This document shows positions 5,634-7,970 of a stretch of DNA of 7,970 nucleotides, piece by piece. The notes beneath the pieces were generated by a model. That model had not been told where the DNA came from. It saw only the letters and a program-made list of their open reading frames with translations, and ran no database searches. The stretch lies in NCBI GenBank assembly GCA_017509065.1, contig JAFWQM010000153.1, forward strand, positions 1 to 7,970, read 5' to 3'. This DNA comes from Clostridia bacterium. Its GTDB lineage: Bacteria; Bacillota_A; Clostridia; Christensenellales; Aristaeellaceae. The number at the start of each line of letters is the position of its first letter. Position 1 is the stretch's first letter. The position numbers and the translations under genes were made by a program.

Positions 5634-7076
5634 TTACGATCCGTAGGGATACGGCCCGTACAGCAGCGTGCGCAGTGTGGCCGGGCCGGCAACGCCGTCC
5701 ACATCCAGGCCGTTGGTGCGCTGGAAGGACCTCACGGCGTTCTCCGTACCTTCACCGAAGTAGCCGTCCGCGGAGCCGAAATAGTAGCCCTGGTTCTGCA
5801 GCGCTTGCTGCATTTCCTGCACGGGACTGCCGTACATGCCGCGGCGAAGCGTGGGATACGTGCCGTAAGGCGCAGGCGTTACCAGCACATAGATGTTCGG
5901 CGGGATCGGCGAAGGCGTAGGCTTCAGCGTGGGCCGCGGAACGGCGGTGGGCTTGGGCGTTGCCGTGGCGGCAGCCTGAGAAGAGGATTTAGCCGAGCCG
6001 GAGAACAGACGGTTCAGCGTGCCGCCGCCCGCGACGCCGTCAGCGGTCAGGCCGTTGGCGCGCTGGAAAGACTTCACGGCGTCTGTGGTGCCGGAGCCGA
6101 AGCTGCCGTCCACGTTGCCGCGGTAGTAGCCGAGCTTCTTCAGTTTCTGCTGCATCAGGCGCACAGCGGCGGTTTCCTTGCTGCCCTCCCGCAGCGAAAG
6201 CCCAACAATACCGGAGGGAGAGGAGGTTTTCGCGGCGGAAGAGGAATACAGCGCTTTCAGGGTTTCCGGGCCGGCCACGCCGTCGGCGTACCGGGTGTTG
6301 CGGCGCTGGAACGCGATTACGGCTGCTTCGGTGCCGTTGTCGAACTTGGCGGTGGCTTTGCCGACCAGGTAGCCCAGCTCGATCAGCCGGTTCTGCATGG
6401 AGCGAACCTGGCTGCTTTCATCGCCATTGCGAAGATACGTGTTGCTGTTATAGTTGGGTTTCGGCGTGGCCGTTTTCTTAGGCGTTGCGGTCACGGCGGG
6501 CTTCATGGTGGCGCGGGCGGTTTGCAGCTTGGCCAGCGTGTTCACGCCGACCTTGCCGTCCACTTCCAGGCCGTACTGCTTCTGGAATGCCTTCACCGCT
6601 TCTTCCGTGGCCTTGCCGAAATCGCCGTCCACATTCCCTTTCAGGAAACCGAGCTGCTTTAATTTCTGCTGCACGTTGCGCACGTCCTGGCCCTGGGAAC
6701 CCAGCTTCAGGCTGGTGAAGGGCGTGGCGGTGGGCTTGGGCGTGGGGGCGGGGATCGGCGTCACGCTGCCCTGCGGCTGAGTGCCGATGCTGGAGGTGAT
6801 CATCGGGCCGACGGTCACATAGCCATACCCGCCGGAGGGCGGCGCGGTCGCCACGGCCTGTTCCGTCTGAGAAGGCTCAATCGGCGTTACGGGCGTATCC
6901 GTGGGCAGTTCGGTCGCCCGGGAAACAGGCTCCTCCGTCCCGCCGGGATACGTCGGAAAATTCAGGTTGCCATTTTGGTTGTTGTTGACCGCGTTGTTCG
7001 GGTCCACGTAGCATCCGCTCAGAACCACCGCCAACAGCAGCAGCAGCGCCAATAACCGCGCTTTTACAGATTTCAT
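5634..7076 (-). CDS. Lipoprotein with four peptidoglycan-binding (PG_binding_1) domains
   Basis: A 480-residue envelope protein. MKSVKAR, a Leu-rich core and the lipobox LSGC (lipidated Cys22) mark a lipoprotein anchored on the outer face of the membrane. Four PG_binding_1 repeats follow at about 123-187, 214-278, 293-358 and 408-473. Each has the pattern V..(M/V)Q..L...GY/F..G..DG.FG..T..AV..FQ....L..DG..G..TL; repeat 2 is the most divergent (KFDNGTEAAVIAFQRRN). The repeats are joined by flexible linkers rich in Thr, Pro and Ser (45-120, 188-212, 279-292, 359-407). No amidase, peptidase, transpeptidase or other catalytic domain is present, so it probably tethers membrane to cell wall or presents a binding surface; that role is inferred. 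The ATG at 7076 has AAGGAAGGA about seven bases before it, and the longer frame to 7139 lacks a signal-like start. An AT-rich TTATATAAAA around 7120-7130 may supply a -10, but no good -35 is seen. Confidence 0.93.
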   Translation of the reverse strand: MKSVKARLLALLLLLAVVLSGCYVDPNNAVNNNQNGNLNFPTYPGGTEEPVSRATELPTDTPVTPIEPSQTEQAVATAPPSGGYGYVTVGPMITSSIGTQPQGSVTPIPAPTPKPTATPFTSLKLGSQGQDVRNVQQKLKQLGFLKGNVDGDFGKATEEAVKAFQKQYGLEVDGKVGVNTLAKLQTARATMKPAVTATPKKTATPKPNYNSNTYLRNGDESSQVRSMQNRLIELGYLVGKATAKFDNGTEAAVIAFQRRNTRYADGVAGPETLKALYSSSAAKTSSPSGIVGLSLREGSKETAAVRLMQQKLKKLGYYRGNVDGSFGSGTTDAVKSFQRANGLTADGVAGGGTLNRLFSGSAKSSSQAAATATPKPTAVPRPTLKPTPSPIPPNIYVLVTPAPYGTYPTLRRGMYGSPVQEMQQALQNQGYYFGSADGYFGEGTENAVRSFQRTNGLDVDGVAGPATLRTLLYGPYPYGS

Positions 7077-7174
7077 GGGTTCATCCTTCCTTCCCAAATC
7101 AATACAATGGTGAAAGCTTTTTATATAACATAGACGCATGAACTGCGGAATTTGTTCCCTATTTTATGAAAGAA

Positions 7175-7786
7175 TTATTTCGCTTCGTCCGCGTCGGCCA
7201 GGCTGTCCGCTCCCGCGTAATGCCAGGTTTTGAATCCGAGGGCTTCGGCGGCAAGGACGTTGGGCAGCGAATCATCGATGAAAAGCGATTTCTGCGGGAT
7301 CACGCCGTACCTTTCCGTCAACAGCGCGAAGATCGCAGGGTCAGGCTTGGTCACTTTTTCGCGGTTGGATACTACCACGCCGTCCAATAGTCTCAGGTTT
7401 TCAAACCGTTCTGCCGTATAAGTGAACGACGGCTCGCAATAATTGGTCAGACCGTAGACCTTTTTTCCCATTCGTTTCAGCTCGGGAATCAGGAAGTACA
7501 GCGGCATCGGGCGCATGGTTTCGGGGAAATGAAGCACCGCGTAGAGCGCCAGTTCCTTCCCTCCGGGCACGCCCGCGGCATCGGCCATGCTTTGCGCGAT
7601 TTCCTCGTTGGTCTCCGCGCCAAGGTCAAACGCCGCCCAGCGCCAGTCCGGCCCGAACATGGCGTGCTGCATCGCGGACCGGTGTTCCGCGGGGATCAGT
7701 TCCATCACTTTGTCCGGCTCAAAAGTCAGCAGCACGTTGCCGACGTCAAACACAATGCAGTCAGCCTGCCTTAATCTTTCGTCCAT
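7175..7786 (-). CDS. HAD-superfamily hydrolase, DxGNVL (YihX-like) subgroup
   Basis: A 203-residue cytoplasmic HAD hydrolase, probably a small-metabolite phosphatase. Motif I is FDVGNVLL with nucleophile Asp14. The usual second Asp is Gly16, as in the subgroup that includes the sugar-phosphate phosphatase YihX. Motif II is GLTNY (Thr114), motif III is Lys147 in KVTKPDPAIF, and motif IV is FIDDSLPN (Asp171, Asp172). An alpha-helical C1 cap fills about residues 25-95. Length and motif spacing fit an intact enzyme. The ATG at 7786 has GGAGG nine bases upstream and a plausible promoter beyond it. It ends 98 bases before the lipoprotein start with no clear terminator between, so read-through is possible. 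The substrate cannot be deduced; a hexose phosphate is one option given the nearby ROK kinase, but that is only suggestive. Confidence 0.92.
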   Translation of the reverse strand: MDERLRQADCIVFDVGNVLLTFEPDKVMELIPAEHRSAMQHAMFGPDWRWAAFDLGAETNEEIAQSMADAAGVPGGKELALYAVLHFPETMRPMPLYFLIPELKRMGKKVYGLTNYCEPSFTYTAERFENLRLLDGVVVSNREKVTKPDPAIFALLTERYGVIPQKSLFIDDSLPNVLAAEALGFKTWHYAGADSLADADEAK

Positions 7787-7808
7787 GGATTCATTCCTCC
7801 ACTGCTAT

Positions 7809-7837
7809 AGCATACCATAAATCACGCCCGAATACAA
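7809..7837 (-). promoter_or_regulatory. Possible promoter of the HAD hydrolase gene
   Basis: On the minus strand, TTGTAT (7837-7832) precedes TATGCT (7814-7809) by 17 bases, with TGG before the -10 as an extended -10. Both hexamers are imperfect (three and four of six), but spacing and position (about 20 bases before the Shine-Dalgarno) fit. Confidence 0.5.
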
Positions 7838-7856
7838 TCACTTTCCCGTCTACAGA

Positions 7857-7868
7857 TTTTGCGCAAAA
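7857..7868. promoter_or_regulatory. 12-bp perfect palindrome, possible operator
   Basis: TTTTGCGCAAAA is a perfect dyad in the region between the divergent HAD gene and the gene that starts at the right edge. It lies 20 bases upstream of the HAD -35 element. It has the form of a dimeric repressor or activator site, but I cannot assign a regulator. Confidence 0.35.
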
Positions 7869-7966
7869 GAAACAAAAAATAGAAATTTTCGTGACTTTCC
7901 GACAAGATTTCCGCAATGGATGGCTTCGCGGGCTAAGCTGATAAGCAAAGAAGAGGAGGCCAAAAC

Positions 7967-7970
7967 TTGA
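7967..7970 (+). CDS. Start of an unseen gene (TTG start codon) cut by the window edge
   Basis: AGAGGAGG ends at 7959, and seven bases later TTG (7967-7969) stands where a start codon should be, followed by the last base of the window. This ideal ribosome binding site in an otherwise gene-free stretch implies a plus-strand gene beginning here, divergent from the HAD gene. There is no ATG at a suitable distance. No convincing promoter is visible; TAGAAA at 7880-7885 is a weak -10 candidate. The product is unknown. Confidence 0.6.

Noticed and set aside
5805..6662. Long plus-strand open frame (285 codons) opposite the lipoprotein gene
   Set aside because: It is antisense to clear PG_binding_1 coding sequence, is full of Gly/Arg/Ala from GC-rich codon shadows, and has no ribosome binding site or recognisable domain.
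7140..7174. Terminator after the HAD gene
   Set aside because: Only a GGAA...TTCC hairpin of four pairs is present, with no U-run directly after it; too weak to call.

Overview
The window looks like chromosomal DNA from an anaerobic, fermentative member of the Clostridia. I infer this from an [FeFe] hydrogenase, strong AAGGAGG-type ribosome binding sites, rho-independent terminators, moderately high GC by eye, and a lipoprotein with long TP/TPKP-rich linkers. Those linkers recall uncultured gut and rumen Clostridia (Christensenellales/Aristaeellaceae-like). The lineage is a judgement from style, not a search result.

Layout, left to right. (1) Positions 1-773 (+) hold the C-terminal part of an [FeFe] hydrogenase catalytic subunit, closed by a strong terminator. 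(2) Positions 840-1220 (+) hold a small DUF1232/YkvA-like protein. It ends in a terminator that also faces the convergent gene. (3) From 1280 to 7786 all genes lie on the minus strand. In their own transcription order, starting from the right, they are: a HAD-family phosphatase (7786-7175), a lipoprotein with four peptidoglycan-binding domains (7076-5634), a radical SAM protein of unknown substrate (5495-4371), a membrane-anchored GGDEF protein whose last part seems to be out of frame (4153-3305), a secreted protein of unknown function (3260-2343) and a ROK-family sugar kinase (2239-1280). (4) At the right edge a ribosome binding site and a TTG start on the plus strand (7967) mark a gene that continues outside the window, divergent from the HAD gene.

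The minus-strand genes do not look like one operon. Plausible promoters lie before the ROK, GGDEF and HAD genes, and a terminator follows the radical SAM gene. No pathway clearly joins them. The ROK kinase and HAD phosphatase could both act on sugar phosphates, and the lipoprotein, secreted protein and GGDEF protein act at or near the envelope. I see no CRISPR array, tRNA, rRNA, insertion sequence or phage gene. No gene-free stretch exceeds 300 bases. The longest are 4154-4370 (terminator plus promoter) and 7787-7966 (promoter plus a palindrome).

No clear new multi-gene system is visible. The items most worth a second look are the inverted repeat of AGGAG-type heptamers between the lipoprotein and radical SAM genes, the cysteine-rich radical SAM enzyme itself, and the broken 3' end of the GGDEF gene.
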